Shown here: piece by piece, positions 44,830 to 53,814 of the stretch
Layout: each line of letters begins with the position of its first letter
How positions within the stretch are numbered: position 1 is the first letter of the stretch
DNA from: Croceibacterium_B sp963783195
GTDB lineage: Bacteria; Pseudomonadota; Alphaproteobacteria; Sphingomonadales; Sphingomonadaceae
DNA length: 64,000 bases
Reading direction: 5' to 3'
Assembly: GCA_963783195.1 (NCBI GenBank)
Contig: CAWAMV010000004.1
Location: 744,001-808,000 of the forward strand
The notes under the pieces: generated by a model
Seen by the model: the letters and a program-made list of their open reading frames with translations, nothing else
What the model was told of the DNA's origin: nothing
Databases searched by the model: none
Position numbers and translations under genes: made by a program

Positions 44830-45939
44830 ATGACCGATACCAGCGTCCTGTTCCAGCCGTTCGAGGGCGGCAAGCTGACCCTGCCCAACCGCATCGTGAT
44901 GGCGCCGATGACGCGCAATATGGCCCCCGCGGGGGTGCCGGGGAAGCCGAACGTAGACTACTACGCGCGGCGCGCGGCGGCGGGTGTCGGGCTGATCCTG
45001 TCGGAGGGAACGGTGGTGCGCCGGCCGTCCTCGCGCAACCTGCCCAACATTCCCTTCTTCCATTCCGAAGAACCGCTCGAAGGCTGGCGGGCGGTGATCG
45101 ACGGCGTGCACGCGGCGGGCGGCAAGATGGGCCCGCAGGTCTGGCATACCGGCGGCACCACGGCGGACCCCGAATTCGAACGCGATGCACTCGACACCCC
45201 CTCGGGCCTCAACAAGCCGGACGAACAGGTTGGGGAGCCGATGAGCGAGGAGGCGATCGCCGACACGATCGACGCCTTCGCGGCCGCGGCGAAGGATGCT
45301 GCCGATCTGGGGTTCGATACGGTCGAGATCCACGGTGCCCACGGCTACCTGATCGACCAGTTCTTCTGGCCGGAAACCAATCTGCGCGGCGACAGGTGGG
45401 GCGGGGCGACGATCGCCGAACGCAGCCGCTTCGCCGCCGAGATCGTGAAGGAAATGCGCGCCCGGGTGGGCGCCGAATACCCGCTGATCCTGCGCGTCAG
45501 CCAATGGAAGCAGCAGGACTACGACACCCGCCTCGCCACCACGCCGCAGGAACTGGAGCAATGGCTCGGCCCGCTCGTCGAGGCCGGGGTCGACATCCTT
45601 CACTGTTCGCAGCGTCGCTTCTGGGAGCCCGAGTTTCCCGAGCTCGACGGTGAGCAGGGCCTCAACTTCGCCGGCTGGGCCAAGAAGGTGACCGGCGCGC
45701 CCACGATCAGCGTGGGATCGGTCGGCCTGTCGAGCGAATTCCTCGGCTCGTTCCGTGGCAAGAGCGCCGAGCGCGAGAGCCTCGACGGCCTGGTCGCGCG
45801 AATGGAGCGTGGCGAGTTCGACCTCATCGCCGTCGGCCGGGCACTCCTGTCCGACCCCCAGTGGGCCCAGAAGGTGCGCGAGGGGCGCGAGGACGAACTG
45901 CAGGATTTCGACCCTGCGAGCATGAAGGAACTCGTCTGA
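44830..45939 (+). CDS. NADH:flavin oxidoreductase, Old Yellow Enzyme family
   Basis: An FMN-dependent reductase of activated double bonds in the cytoplasm. The 369-residue barrel begins MTDTSVLFQPFEGGKLTLPN and shows RIVMAPMTRN, the substrate-binding VEIHGAHGYLIDQFFWPETN and the following LRGDRWGG, and the C-terminal phosphate-binding end LIAVGRALLSDPQWAQKV. The ATG at 44830 follows GGAGTTCC. The physiological substrate is unknown; xenobiotic enones and nitro compounds are common in vitro substrates for the family. It stands alone after the rpoC terminator, with the lipoprotein pair 44 bases downstream. Confidence 0.92.
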   Translation: MTDTSVLFQPFEGGKLTLPNRIVMAPMTRNMAPAGVPGKPNVDYYARRAAAGVGLILSEGTVVRRPSSRNLPNIPFFHSEEPLEGWRAVIDGVHAAGGKMGPQVWHTGGTTADPEFERDALDTPSGLNKPDEQVGEPMSEEAIADTIDAFAAAAKDAADLGFDTVEIHGAHGYLIDQFFWPETNLRGDRWGGATIAERSRFAAEIVKEMRARVGAEYPLILRVSQWKQQDYDTRLATTPQELEQWLGPLVEAGVDILHCSQRRFWEPEFPELDGEQGLNFAGWAKKVTGAPTISVGSVGLSSEFLGSFRGKSAERESLDGLVARMERGEFDLIAVGRALLSDPQWAQKVREGREDELQDFDPASMKELV

Positions 45940-45983
45940 GTGGAGCCAATGGAGCCAATGGAAGCGCGGGGCGTTTAGTCGTC

Positions 45984-46436
45984 ATGCGCTTACCATTCTG
46001 TCTCGCTCTTTTTGCCCTCGCCGCGTGCAGCCAGGAAGCGGAACCGCCGCCTGATCCCGTCGGGGACGAGGCGCCGGTGGCCGATGCCACGGACCTGGGC
46101 GAAATGGTCGCCAGCGCCGGCACCCTGGCGGGAGAATACCGCGTCGCCGGGGCCGGGGGCGATCCGATCGACCTGCCCTATGGCATTACCGCCAGCATCA
46201 CACCGGATCGCATCCTTGTCACCGCCGATTGCGTGAAGGCCGAGTGGGCCTACCACTTCGAAGGGGCGCTCTTCGCCACCGAAAGGGTCCCGACCGAAAG
46301 TTGCGAGCGCGCCCTCGCGCCCGAAGAGGAAACCCTGTTCGCCGCCTTTGACGGGGCCGACCGGGTCGAGCACATGGAAAGCGGCGCCTACGAATTCACC
46401 GGCACGGGTCCCAGCGCGACCCTGTTCACCCAATAG
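45984..46436 (+). CDS. Lipoprotein of unknown function, paralogue of the next gene
   Basis: The 150-residue product begins MRLPFCLALFALAACSQEAE with lipobox LAAC, so it is membrane-anchored after Cys15. The mature part contains LAGEYRVAGAGGDPIDL, ITPDRILVTADCVKAEWAYH and FATERVPTESC. The same pattern, G-x-YR, DRI, one Cys, W-x-Y-x-F-E, TER-x-P and C, recurs in the next protein, so the two arose by tandem duplication. The two mature Cys residues may form a disulfide. The fold may be a small beta-barrel like META domains, but I cannot confirm that. No function is known. Confidence 0.75.
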   Translation: MRLPFCLALFALAACSQEAEPPPDPVGDEAPVADATDLGEMVASAGTLAGEYRVAGAGGDPIDLPYGITASITPDRILVTADCVKAEWAYHFEGALFATERVPTESCERALAPEEETLFAAFDGADRVEHMESGAYEFTGTGPSATLFTQ

Positions 46437-46450
46437 GCGCCCGGGTTGCC

Positions 46451-46882
46451 ATGCCTGCCACGCGATCGCTCCTCGTCTCGCTTCTGCTCCTCGCCTCCTG
46501 CGGCCCGGCGCAGCAGCCGGCGCCCGCGCCGACGGCTGCGGCAACGCCTGGCCCGCTGACATCGCTGGAAGGGACCTATCGCCTGATCGGCCTCGACGGC
46601 CATCGCCTCGATCCGGACGAAAGCCTTGCCGTGGAGATCGGTGCGGATCGCATCGACTTCGACAACTGCCAGCGGATCGGCTGGGAATATTCGTTCGAGG
46701 ACGGGCAGCGCCTGGAAACCGAACGCTCCCCGCCCCCCGGCGAGCCGTGCGACGAGAAGCTCGCAATCTGGAAGCTGCAGTTCGTCAGCGCGGTCGACCA
46801 GCTCCACAACGCCGAACGAACGCCGGAAGGCGACATCAAGCTGACCGGCCGCTTGCGCAGCGTGACGCTGGCCTCGCGATAG
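46451..46882 (+). CDS. Lipoprotein of unknown function, second tandem copy
   Basis: The 143-residue product begins MPATRSLLVSLLLLASCGPA with lipobox LASC, and a Pro/Ala-rich linker follows. It shares with its neighbour the features LEGTYRLIGLDG, GADRIDFDNCQRIGWEYSFE and LETERSPPPGEPC. It is 14 bases after the first copy and 21 bases before gltX, so all three are probably co-transcribed. Function unknown. Its TTG/ATG start choice is settled by the lipoprotein signal beginning at the ATG. Confidence 0.75.
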   Translation: MPATRSLLVSLLLLASCGPAQQPAPAPTAAATPGPLTSLEGTYRLIGLDGHRLDPDESLAVEIGADRIDFDNCQRIGWEYSFEDGQRLETERSPPPGEPCDEKLAIWKLQFVSAVDQLHNAERTPEGDIKLTGRLRSVTLASR

Positions 46883-46903
46883 AGGCTCGGGTAGGGGCGG
46901 CGC

Positions 46904-48238
46904 ATGACCGTCGTTACCCGTTTCGCCCCATCGCCAACCGGCCGCCTGCACGTGGGCAATGTCCGCACCGCGCTGCACAACTGGATGCTGGCCCGCAAGT
47001 CGGGCGGCAAGTTCCTGCTGCGGATCGACGACACCGATGCCGAGCGCAGCCGGGAAGAATTCGTCGAAGCGATCCGCAAGGACCTCGCTTGGCTCGGGCT
47101 GGAATCCGACGGCGAGGAGCGGCAGTCGGCGCGGTTGGCGTTGTACGCCGATGCCTTCGAGCGGCTGCGCGCGGACGGCCGGGTCTATCCGTGCTGGGAG
47201 ACTGCGCAGGAACTGGAACTCAAGCGCAAGATCCTTCTCGGGCGCGGGTTGCCGCCGATCTACGACCGCGCGGCGCTCAAGCTGACGGACGACGAGCGCG
47301 CAGCGAGGGAGGCGGGGGGCGAAGCGCCGCACTGGCGATTCAAGCTGGACCACGCCGAACCGATCGAGTGGACCGACGGCGTGCGCGGAGCGCAGCACTT
47401 CGAGGCCGCGCAGCTTTCCGACCCGGTGGTTCGCCGGGCCGACGGCTCGTGGCTCTATATGCTGCCCAGCGCCATCGACGATATTGCGATGGGCGTTACC
47501 GACGTGCTGCGGGGCGAGGACCACGTTTCCAACACAGCGCTGCAAATTCAGATGTTTACCGCACTTCATGCTGCACCCCCCGCGTTCTCCCACGAGGCGC
47601 TGCTGGTGGGTAGCGAGGGCAAGCTGTCCAAGCGCCTCGGATCGCTGAGTTGCGAGGCCCTGCGCGAGCGGGGGATCGAGCCGGAGGCGCTGGTTGCGCT
47701 GCTCGCGCGGCTCGGCACCTCCTTGCCGGTCGAGCCGATCGCCGATCGCCGCGTGCTGGTCGAAACCTTCGATCTCGGTACCTTTGGCCGCGCCCCTGCC
47801 CGGTTCGACGATGCCGAACTCGAGCGGCTCAATGCTGCACTCGTGCACCAGATGGACTACGCGGACGTTGCACAACGGCTGCCCGAAGGAATGACGCGCG
47901 AGGGGTGGCAGGCGATCCGGCCCAACCTTTCACACGTCGGCGAAGCGGCCGACTGGTGGCACGTCGTGACCGGCCCAGTCGCGGCGCCCGACCTGTCAGA
48001 CGATGACCGCGCCTATCTCGCCGATGCTGCCGCCATGCTGCAGTGGGGCGAAGACCCCTGGCATGAATTGACCGGGGCCCTGAAGGCGGCGACCGGTCGC
48101 AAGGGTAAGGCCCTGTTCCTGCCGCTCAGGTTGGCGCTGACCGGCCGCGACCACGGCCCGGACATGGCCGCGTTGCTACCCTTGATCGGCGAAGACGCGG
48201 CGCGCGCGCGGCTGAAGGCGGCCGCCGGCTGCTCCTAG
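46904..48238 (+). CDS. gltX: Glutamyl-tRNA synthetase (short, GluRS-type second copy)
   Basis: This class I aminoacyl-tRNA synthetase charges tRNA with glutamate. The 444-residue enzyme begins MTVVTRFAPSPTGRLHVGNV, containing the HVGN form of the HIGH signature, and has the KMSKS-equivalent GKLSKRLG at about residue 242. Alphaproteobacteria commonly have two GluRS enzymes, the shorter of which may charge only part of the tRNA set; which role this one plays is not decidable here. It converges with pyk, the stop codons being 14 bases apart. Confidence 0.93.
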   Translation: MTVVTRFAPSPTGRLHVGNVRTALHNWMLARKSGGKFLLRIDDTDAERSREEFVEAIRKDLAWLGLESDGEERQSARLALYADAFERLRADGRVYPCWETAQELELKRKILLGRGLPPIYDRAALKLTDDERAAREAGGEAPHWRFKLDHAEPIEWTDGVRGAQHFEAAQLSDPVVRRADGSWLYMLPSAIDDIAMGVTDVLRGEDHVSNTALQIQMFTALHAAPPAFSHEALLVGSEGKLSKRLGSLSCEALRERGIEPEALVALLARLGTSLPVEPIADRRVLVETFDLGTFGRAPARFDDAELERLNAALVHQMDYADVAQRLPEGMTREGWQAIRPNLSHVGEAADWWHVVTGPVAAPDLSDDDRAYLADAAAMLQWGEDPWHELTGALKAATGRKGKALFLPLRLALTGRDHGPDMAALLPLIGEDAARARLKAAAGCS

Positions 48239-48252
48239 GGAATGGAGCCGGT

Positions 48253-49714
48253 TTAACGTTCCTTCAGCTCGTCGCCGGTCAGGTTCACGACGTGCAACAG
48301 GTTGGTCGCGCCCGATTTGCCGAAGGGCACGCCCGCTACCATGATCAACCGCGATCCGGCCTCGCCGAAACCGTTGCGCAGGGCCATGCGCTTGCCCTTG
48401 GCGACCATCTCTTCGAAGCTGCCGATGTCGCGCGTGTGGACGGCGTGGGTACCCCACAGCAGCGCCACGCGGCGCGCGGTCCGGGTCGAAGGGGTGAGCA
48501 CCATAAGCGGGGTCTGCGGCCTTTCGCGCGCCACTCGCCGGGCGGTCGATCCGCTGTCGGTGAAGACCACGACGGCGGCGATCGGCAGGTTTTCGGCGAT
48601 GGTCATGCAGGCGTGGCTGATCGCGTCGGCCGTGGTGCGGTCGGGAATCGTGTCGTGATAGTGGACCCGCCCGGCATAGCTGTCATCCCTTTCCACCGAC
48701 ACGGCGATGCGGTCCATCACCGTCACCGCCTCCTCGGGCCATTGGCCTGCTGCGGTCTCCGCGCTCAGCATGACGGCGTCGGCCCCGTCGTATACGGCGT
48801 TGGCGACGTCGGAGACCTCGGCCCGGGTCGGGGCGGGGCTCTCGATCATCGATTCGAGCATCTGCGTCGCGACGATCACCGGCTTGCCCAGGCTGCGAGC
48901 GGCATAGACTATGCGTTTCTGAAGCGGCGGCACGTCCTCCGGGTTGAGCTCGACACCCAGGTCGCCGCGCGCGACCATGACCGCGTCGGACAGCTCGAGA
49001 ATTTCGTCCAGCCGACTCACCGCCATTGGCTTTTCGATCTTCGCGCAAAGCGAGGCCCCGGATCCATTTGCGCCGCCGATCAGCGCGCGGGCTTCCTCGA
49101 TATCGGCCGGGCGCTGCACGAAGCTCAGTGCGATCCAGTCGACGCCCTGCTCGACCGCGAAGGCGAGATCGCGCCTGTCCTTTTCCGTCAGCGCCGGGAT
49201 CGGCACCTCGGCGTCGGGCACGTTGACCCCCTTGCGGTCGGAAATCATCCCGCCGATCTCGGCCTTGGTGACGATGGTGTGCGGCGTCGCGCTCTCGACC
49301 TTGAGGCGGATCTTGCCATCGTTGATGAGCAGCCGCTGTCCCTTGCTCAGCAGCCCGAACAGCTCGGGATGCGGCAGTTGCACGCGGGTCTCGTCACCCG
49401 GCGCGTCGCTGCGGTCGAGCGTGAAACGCCCGCCATGGGGGATGCGCGCCTCGCCTCCCTTGAAGGTACCGACGCGCAGCTTGGGGCCCTGCAGGTCCGC
49501 GAGGATCGCGATCGGCCGGCCGAGTTCCTTCTCGAGCGCGCGGATCGACTTGATGGTCTCGGCATGAGTTCTCGTGCTCGCCGTGGCTCATGTTGACGCG
49601 GAAGGCGTCGACGCCCGCGCGGACCAGCCGGCGCAGCATTTCGGGATCCCGGCTCGCCGGGCCGACCGTGGCGAGGATCTTGACCTTGCGTTCGCGCCGC
49701 TTGAACTTTGTCAT
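48253..49714 (-). CDS. pyk: Pyruvate kinase, with one extra base near the N-terminus
   Basis: Pyruvate kinase makes pyruvate and ATP from phosphoenolpyruvate in the cytoplasm. The start MTKFKRRERKVKILATVGPA and RAGVDAFRVNMSHGEHE are in one frame; the rest, from THAETIKSIRALEKELGRPI onward through AILADLQGPKLRVG, KPVIVATQMLESMI and AVMLSAETAAGQWP, is in another. One extra A at 49569/49570 explains the break, and the span is one base more than a multiple of three. The repaired protein has 486 residues, normal for the family. It is divergent from the DUF1244 gene. Confidence 0.92.
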
Positions 49715-49764
49715 GGGCCAGCGCCTATGACATGGCGACCCGACAAGACAAGGACGCATTGCTC

Positions 49765-50067
49765 ATGACCGACAAGCTCGACCAGTTGCCAGACCCCATT
49801 GCCGCCGAGGCCTTCCGCCGCCTGGTGCGCCACCTGCGTCACCGCCACGATGCGCAGAACATCGACCTGATGGGCCTCGCCGGGTTCTGTCGCAACTGCC
49901 TTGCCGACTGGATCCGCGACGCCGGCTACGAGGGCGACAAGGCCGCGGCGCGCGAACTGATCCACGGGATGCCGATGCATGAGTGGAAGGCGACCCGGCA
50001 GACCGAGGCGACGCCCGAACAGATCGAGCGGATGGAAATGAGCCTGGCACGAAACCAGGGAACGTGA
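49765..50067 (+). CDS. DUF1244 family protein
   Basis: This 100-residue protein carries AFRRLVRHLRHRHDAQNIDL and MGLAGFCRNCLADWIRDAGY, the core of DUF1244 (PF06844), with a C-x-x-C pair that may bind metal. The family is typical of Alpha- and Gammaproteobacteria and has no assigned function. The ATG at 49765 is preferred to a chance upstream one inside the divergent pyk leader. It lies 230 bases before gapR on the same strand. Confidence 0.85.
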   Translation: MTDKLDQLPDPIAAEAFRRLVRHLRHRHDAQNIDLMGLAGFCRNCLADWIRDAGYEGDKAAARELIHGMPMHEWKATRQTEATPEQIERMEMSLARNQGT

Positions 50068-50297
50068 TCCGACTGCGCTCGCGCCACGGCGCGAGTGTGC
50101 CGGGCGCCGTGCGCTTCGCTCCGGGACATCGGCAGGCGGACGATCGGCCTTGCGCCTCACCGGCTGCGGGCCGTTCCTGGCGCGCCGGAGACCTTATCCA
50201 CCTAATCCCCAACGCCGCTCGTGCCGGCCTTGTCGAAGCCCGCTCCCCCTCGCTATCGGACCGCAACCCGATTCTGCACATACCGGAGATTTGACCG

Positions 50298-50534
50298 ATG
50301 GCCGAAACCACCGACGACCGCCTGCGCCTTCTGATCGAGCGCGTCGAACGCCTCGAGGAAGAAAAGAAGGGCATCGCCGACGATATCCGCGACGTCTACG
50401 CCGAGGCCAAGGCCGTGGGTTACGACGCCAAGATCATGCGCCAGATCGTGCGCCTGCGTAAGATGAAGCCGGACGACCGCGCCGAGATGGAAGCGGTGCT
50501 GGAAACCTACAAGGCCGCGCTCGGTCTCGGCTGA
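50298..50534 (+). CDS. gapR: GapR-type nucleoid-associated protein (DUF2312)
   Basis: The 78-residue product starts MAETTDDRLRLLIERVERLE and continues EEKKGIADDIRDVYAEAKAV, then VGYDAKIMRQIVRLRK, the signature of DUF2312. In Caulobacter the family member GapR binds AT-rich, overtwisted DNA ahead of replication and transcription. The helical register of residues 5-40 suits the coiled-coil dimer/tetramer of GapR. Function here is carried over by homology. Confidence 0.9.
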   Translation: MAETTDDRLRLLIERVERLEEEKKGIADDIRDVYAEAKAVGYDAKIMRQIVRLRKMKPDDRAEMEAVLETYKAALGLG

Positions 50535-50605
50535 GACACCCGCGCGCCGAGCCGACGGAACACCAGCAGGCGCAGTCCATTGGACTCGGTGAAAGGAGTT
50601 CACCG

Positions 50606-51484
50606 ATGACCAGCGATACCGAAACCGTCGAAAAGGCCTTCGTCGAGGAGACCAGCGAAGAACCGAAGATGCCCGGCCACGAGACCGAGCTCGACCGCAA
50701 GCCGAAATGGGAACCGCGCTATCCCGGCTCGGGCCGGCTCGAGGGCAAGGTTGCCATCGTCACCGGTGGCGACAGCGGGATCGGCCGGGCGACGGCCGTG
50801 CTTTACGCGCGCGAGGGCGCCAAGGTTGCCATCGCCTATCTCGAGGAAGACGACGATGCGCACATAACCGCCGACGCGATCGAGCAGGAAGGCGCCGAAG
50901 TGCTGCTGCACAAGGGCGACCTGGGCGATCCCGAGGTGGGACGGGCCTTGGTGGACAAGGTCATCGACAAGTGGGGCCGGCTCGACGTGCTGGCCAATAT
51001 CGCCGGCGAACAGCACCCCGACAAGGACGTGACAGACATCACGGCCGAGCAGCTGCAGCGCACGTTCCAGACGAACATCTTCTCGATGTTCTACCTGGTG
51101 CAGGCCGCCCGTCCGCACCTGAAGAAGGGGGCGGCCATCGTCAACTGCACCAGCGTGACGATGTACAAGGGCGCCGCGATCCTGCTCGACTACAGCGCCA
51201 CCAAGGGGGCCATCACCGCGTTCACCCGTTCGCTCAGCGAGAACCTGGTCGAGGACGGCATCCGCGTGAATGCCGTGGCGCCGGGGCCCATCTGGACGCC
51301 GCTCAACCCCTTCGGCGGCCAGCCGCCCGAAAAGATGAAGGATTTCGGCAAGGGCACCCCGATGGGCCGCGCCGGCGAGCCGAACGAGGTCGCCCCCGCG
51401 TTCCTCTTCCTCGCCTGCGAGGATTCGAGCTATATGTCAGGGCAGGTCCTGCACCCGAACGGAGGAATTATCGTCAATGGCTAG
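50606..51484 (+). CDS. Short-chain dehydrogenase/reductase, general-stress type
   Basis: The 292-residue enzyme has an N-terminal extension of about 45 residues, then the NAD(P)-binding GGDSGIGRATAVLYAREGAK (TGxxxGxG type), the catalytic Ser in NCTSVTM and the YSATK active site (Tyr-x-x-x-Lys). The extended form resembles Bacillus YhdF/YdaD-like stress dehydrogenases. Substrate unknown. A GAAAGGAG ribosome site lies eight bases before ATG 50606. The gene overlaps ybjQ by eight bases, and the downstream gene's ribosome site lies inside this gene, so both are translated from one message. Confidence 0.9.
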   Translation: MTSDTETVEKAFVEETSEEPKMPGHETELDRKPKWEPRYPGSGRLEGKVAIVTGGDSGIGRATAVLYAREGAKVAIAYLEEDDDAHITADAIEQEGAEVLLHKGDLGDPEVGRALVDKVIDKWGRLDVLANIAGEQHPDKDVTDITAEQLQRTFQTNIFSMFYLVQAARPHLKKGAAIVNCTSVTMYKGAAILLDYSATKGAITAFTRSLSENLVEDGIRVNAVAPGPIWTPLNPFGGQPPEKMKDFGKGTPMGRAGEPNEVAPAFLFLACEDSSYMSGQVLHPNGGIIVNG

Positions 51485-51833
51485 TCGCAGCCCGTGGGGG
51501 CGCAATCCCACCGGTATGATCGTCACCACGACCAATACCATCGAGGGGCACCCCGCAAAGGACTACTACGGCATCGTGACCGGCGAGGTGATCGTCGGAG
51601 CGAACATGTTCCGCGACCTGTTCGCTTCGATCACCGACCTCGTCGGCGGCCGCTCCGGCCAGTACGAGGAGGTGCTGGGCCGGGCGCGTACGCAGGCGAT
51701 CGAGGAGATGTGCGATCAGTGCCGCGCGCTCGGCGGGAACGCCGTGATCGGCTGCGACATCGACTACGAGGTTATCGGCAAGACCGGCTCGATGCTGATG
51801 GTCAGCGTCAGCGGCACCGCGGTGCTCGTCTGA
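51477..51833 (+). CDS. YbjQ family (UPF0145, heavy-metal-binding domain) protein
   Basis: The 118-residue product contains MIVTTTNTIEGHPAKDYYGI, VTGEVIVGANMFRDLFASIT and GGNAVIGCDIDYEVIG, the core of the YbjQ/DUF74 family. The family forms homopentamers and is annotated as putative heavy-metal-binding; its role is not known. The ATG at 51477 has a GGAGG site nine bases before it; the family core begins at Met14, an alternative start. It overlaps the end of the SDR gene, which suggests a functional or at least translational link. Confidence 0.88.
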   Translation: MASRSPWGRNPTGMIVTTTNTIEGHPAKDYYGIVTGEVIVGANMFRDLFASITDLVGGRSGQYEEVLGRARTQAIEEMCDQCRALGGNAVIGCDIDYEVIGKTGSMLMVSVSGTAVLV

Positions 51834-51837
51834 GCCG

Positions 51838-52572
51838 CTAGCTCGCACCCAGCAGGATCAGGCCCACGAATACCGAGTTGTGCGCGGCATGGAACAGCAT
51901 GTTGGCCCACATGCCATATGTGACCCGCACGTAGCCCAGGATGAGCCCGAGCAGGAACTGCGGCAGCGTTAGCGGCAGCAGGATGAACGCCGCCCCTTCC
52001 GAAAAGTTCGTCAGGTGCATGCTCGCAAAGGCGAGCGTCGTGCCGAAATAGAACCAGCGGAAATGGCGCGCGAAAAAGCCCATCGGCGGGCGCCCGCGCC
52101 GGCGCCACAGGACATACCCCGCAATAACCGCGCCGAACCCGGCCACGAAGGCGGCGACCGGCCTGTGCCCCAGGAAGAACGCCACGCTGGCGACCAGCGC
52201 GAAGGCGATCGCCAGCAGGAATGCCAGGACATGGCCCGGCTTGCCCGACAGCCAGCTGCGGAACAGCAGCTCCTCGCCGATCGGCGCGCCCAGCAGCATG
52301 AACAGGATCAGCGGTGCGTTCAGCTCCATGTCGTCGAGCACGTGGGCCGGCATCTTCAGTCCCGCCGCCGCGACGCCCAGCGCAATGGCGATCAGCAGCA
52401 CCATCAGCAGCAGGTCGAGCGCGAAAAGCCGCGCCAGCACGGGCAGCACCGCCGTGCGGATGCCCGTTACGCGGTCGGGCACCTGCGGCCGCCGCACGAA
52501 GCCGGCAAAGTCCTTCCACGCCGCTGCGCGTGGCTGGCCTGCGTCGTGCAGGCTTGTCGGCTCCCCGCTCAT
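51838..52572 (-). CDS. CPBP family intramembrane glutamic protease
   Basis: The 244-residue membrane protein has about seven hydrophobic segments and the CPBP (Abi/CAAX protease-like) motifs: PIGEELLFRSWL with the catalytic EExxxR, the later His in AFASMHLTN, and FHAAHNSVFVG near the C-terminus. Bacterial members process membrane or secreted peptides or serve in immunity to bacteriocins; the substrate here is unknown. The stop is four bases from the end of the convergent ybjQ gene, and the start faces yebC at 50 bases. Confidence 0.87.
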   Translation of the reverse strand: MSGEPTSLHDAGQPRAAAWKDFAGFVRRPQVPDRVTGIRTAVLPVLARLFALDLLLMVLLIAIALGVAAAGLKMPAHVLDDMELNAPLILFMLLGAPIGEELLFRSWLSGKPGHVLAFLLAIAFALVASVAFFLGHRPVAAFVAGFGAVIAGYVLWRRRGRPPMGFFARHFRWFYFGTTLAFASMHLTNFSEGAAFILLPLTLPQFLLGLILGYVRVTYGMWANMLFHAAHNSVFVGLILLGAS

Positions 52573-52622
52573 GTGGCTATTGCGCCCCTCACAACTCCCG
52601 ATAGCCCCGACAGAACGAGACC

Positions 52623-53366
52623 ATGGCAGGCCATTCCAAATTCAAGAACATCATGCATCGCAAGGGCGCGCAGGACAAGAAGCGCTCGGCGCAGTTCTCC
52701 AAGCTTTCCCGCGAGATCACCGTGGCGGCCAAGATGGGCGCGCCCGATCCCGACATGAACCCGCGCCTGCGCCTGGCGGTCAACAACGCCAAGGCGCAGT
52801 CGATGCCCAAGGACAACATCCAGCGCGCGATCGACAAGGCGAGCAAGGGTGACGAGGAAAACTACGAGGAAATCCGCTACGAGGGTTACGGGCCCGGCGG
52901 CGTGGCTCTGATCGTGGAGGCGCTGACCGACAATCGCAATCGCACCGCAACCAACGTGCGCACCGCGTTTTCCAAGAACGGCGGCAACCTCGGGGCCAGC
53001 GGCGCTGTGGCCCATGGCTTCGAGCGCAAGGGCCTGATCGAGTACCCGGCCAGCGCGGGCGACGAGGTGAAAGTCCTCGAAGCCGCGATCGAGGCCGGGG
53101 CCGACGATGTCGAAAGCTCGGACGACGGGCACACGATCTGGACCGACATGGAGGCGCTGCACGAAGTCGCCGGCGCGCTCGAGAAGTCGCTCGGCGAGGC
53201 CGAGAACGTCAAGCTGGCATGGAAGCCAAACCTCACCGTCGACGTGGCCGAGGGCGATGCGCAGACCCTGTTCAAGCTGATCGACGCACTCGACGACGAC
53301 GACGACGTGCAGACCGTCTGGGGCAACTACGAGGTCTCCGACGAGGTGATGGAAAAGCTGGGGTGA
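52623..53366 (+). CDS. yebC: YebC/PmpR family DNA-binding or translation-associated protein
   Basis: The 247-residue protein begins MAGHSKFKNIMHRKGAQDKK and has IRYEGYGPGGVALIVEALTD, the hallmark of the YebC family. Members have been described as transcriptional regulators and, more recently, as factors that help ribosomes with difficult sequences. In many bacteria yebC precedes ruvC, as here. It leads a plus-strand run with ruvC. A paired REP-like repeat fills the gap to the next gene. Confidence 0.94.
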   Translation: MAGHSKFKNIMHRKGAQDKKRSAQFSKLSREITVAAKMGAPDPDMNPRLRLAVNNAKAQSMPKDNIQRAIDKASKGDEENYEEIRYEGYGPGGVALIVEALTDNRNRTATNVRTAFSKNGGNLGASGAVAHGFERKGLIEYPASAGDEVKVLEAAIEAGADDVESSDDGHTIWTDMEALHEVAGALEKSLGEAENVKLAWKPNLTVDVAEGDAQTLFKLIDALDDDDDVQTVWGNYEVSDEVMEKLG

Positions 53367-53373
53367 TCGGTCT

Positions 53374-53457
53374 CCCCTCCCGCCTGCGGGAGGGGTCGGG
53401 GGTGGGCCTGTCTCCGGCTCGCACCCACCCCCCAGCCCCCTCCCGCATGCGGGAGGG
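53374..53457. repeat. REP-like palindrome pair in inverted arrangement (REPIN-like)
   Basis: Two palindromes, CCCCTCCCGC-CT-GCGGGAGGGG (53374-53395) and CCCTCCCGC-AT-GCGGGAGGG (53438-53457), flank a centre whose arms also pair (GGGGGTGGGC near 53398-53407 and GCACCCACCCCC near 53421-53432). The whole is an inverted repeat of about 84 bases with a loop near 53410-53418. This is the layout of REP doublets. Its last arm acts as a ribosome site for the next gene. Confidence 0.8.
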
Positions 53458-53463
53458 AGAGTG

Positions 53464-53814
53464 ATGTGGACCATCGTCGCCAAGGCGCTGCTCGCCGGGG
53501 CGATGATCGCGGCCATTTCCGAGATCGGCCGGCGCCTGCCTGCCACGGCCGCCATCGTCGCCTCGCTGCCGCTCGTCTCGGTGCTCGGCATGATCTTCCT
53601 GTGGCACGCCAAGCCCGACGCGCAGAACATGGCCGTCCATGCAGAGGCGACGTTCTGGTACGTCCTGCCCAGCCTGCCGATGTTCCTCCTCATTCCCGTG
53701 CTGCTGCGCAACGGTGCAAGCTTCTGGCTCGCGCTCGCCGCCGGCTGCGCGTTGACCGTGGGCCTCTACCTGCTGATGATGCACTTCGGGCCAAGGCTGG
53801 GCCTCAGGCTGTGA
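53464..53814 (+). CDS. DUF3147 family small membrane protein
   Basis: The 116-residue product (MWTIVAKALLAGAMIAAISE) has four hydrophobic segments with short loops and matches the DUF3147 family of small integral membrane proteins of unknown role. I chose ATG 53464; the in-frame GTG at 53461 is an alternative. The only visible ribosome site, GGGAGGG (53451-53457), is the last arm of the REP-like repeat. The stop overlaps the ruvC start as GTGA. Confidence 0.82.
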   Translation: MWTIVAKALLAGAMIAAISEIGRRLPATAAIVASLPLVSVLGMIFLWHAKPDAQNMAVHAEATFWYVLPSLPMFLLIPVLLRNGASFWLALAAGCALTVGLYLLMMHFGPRLGLRL

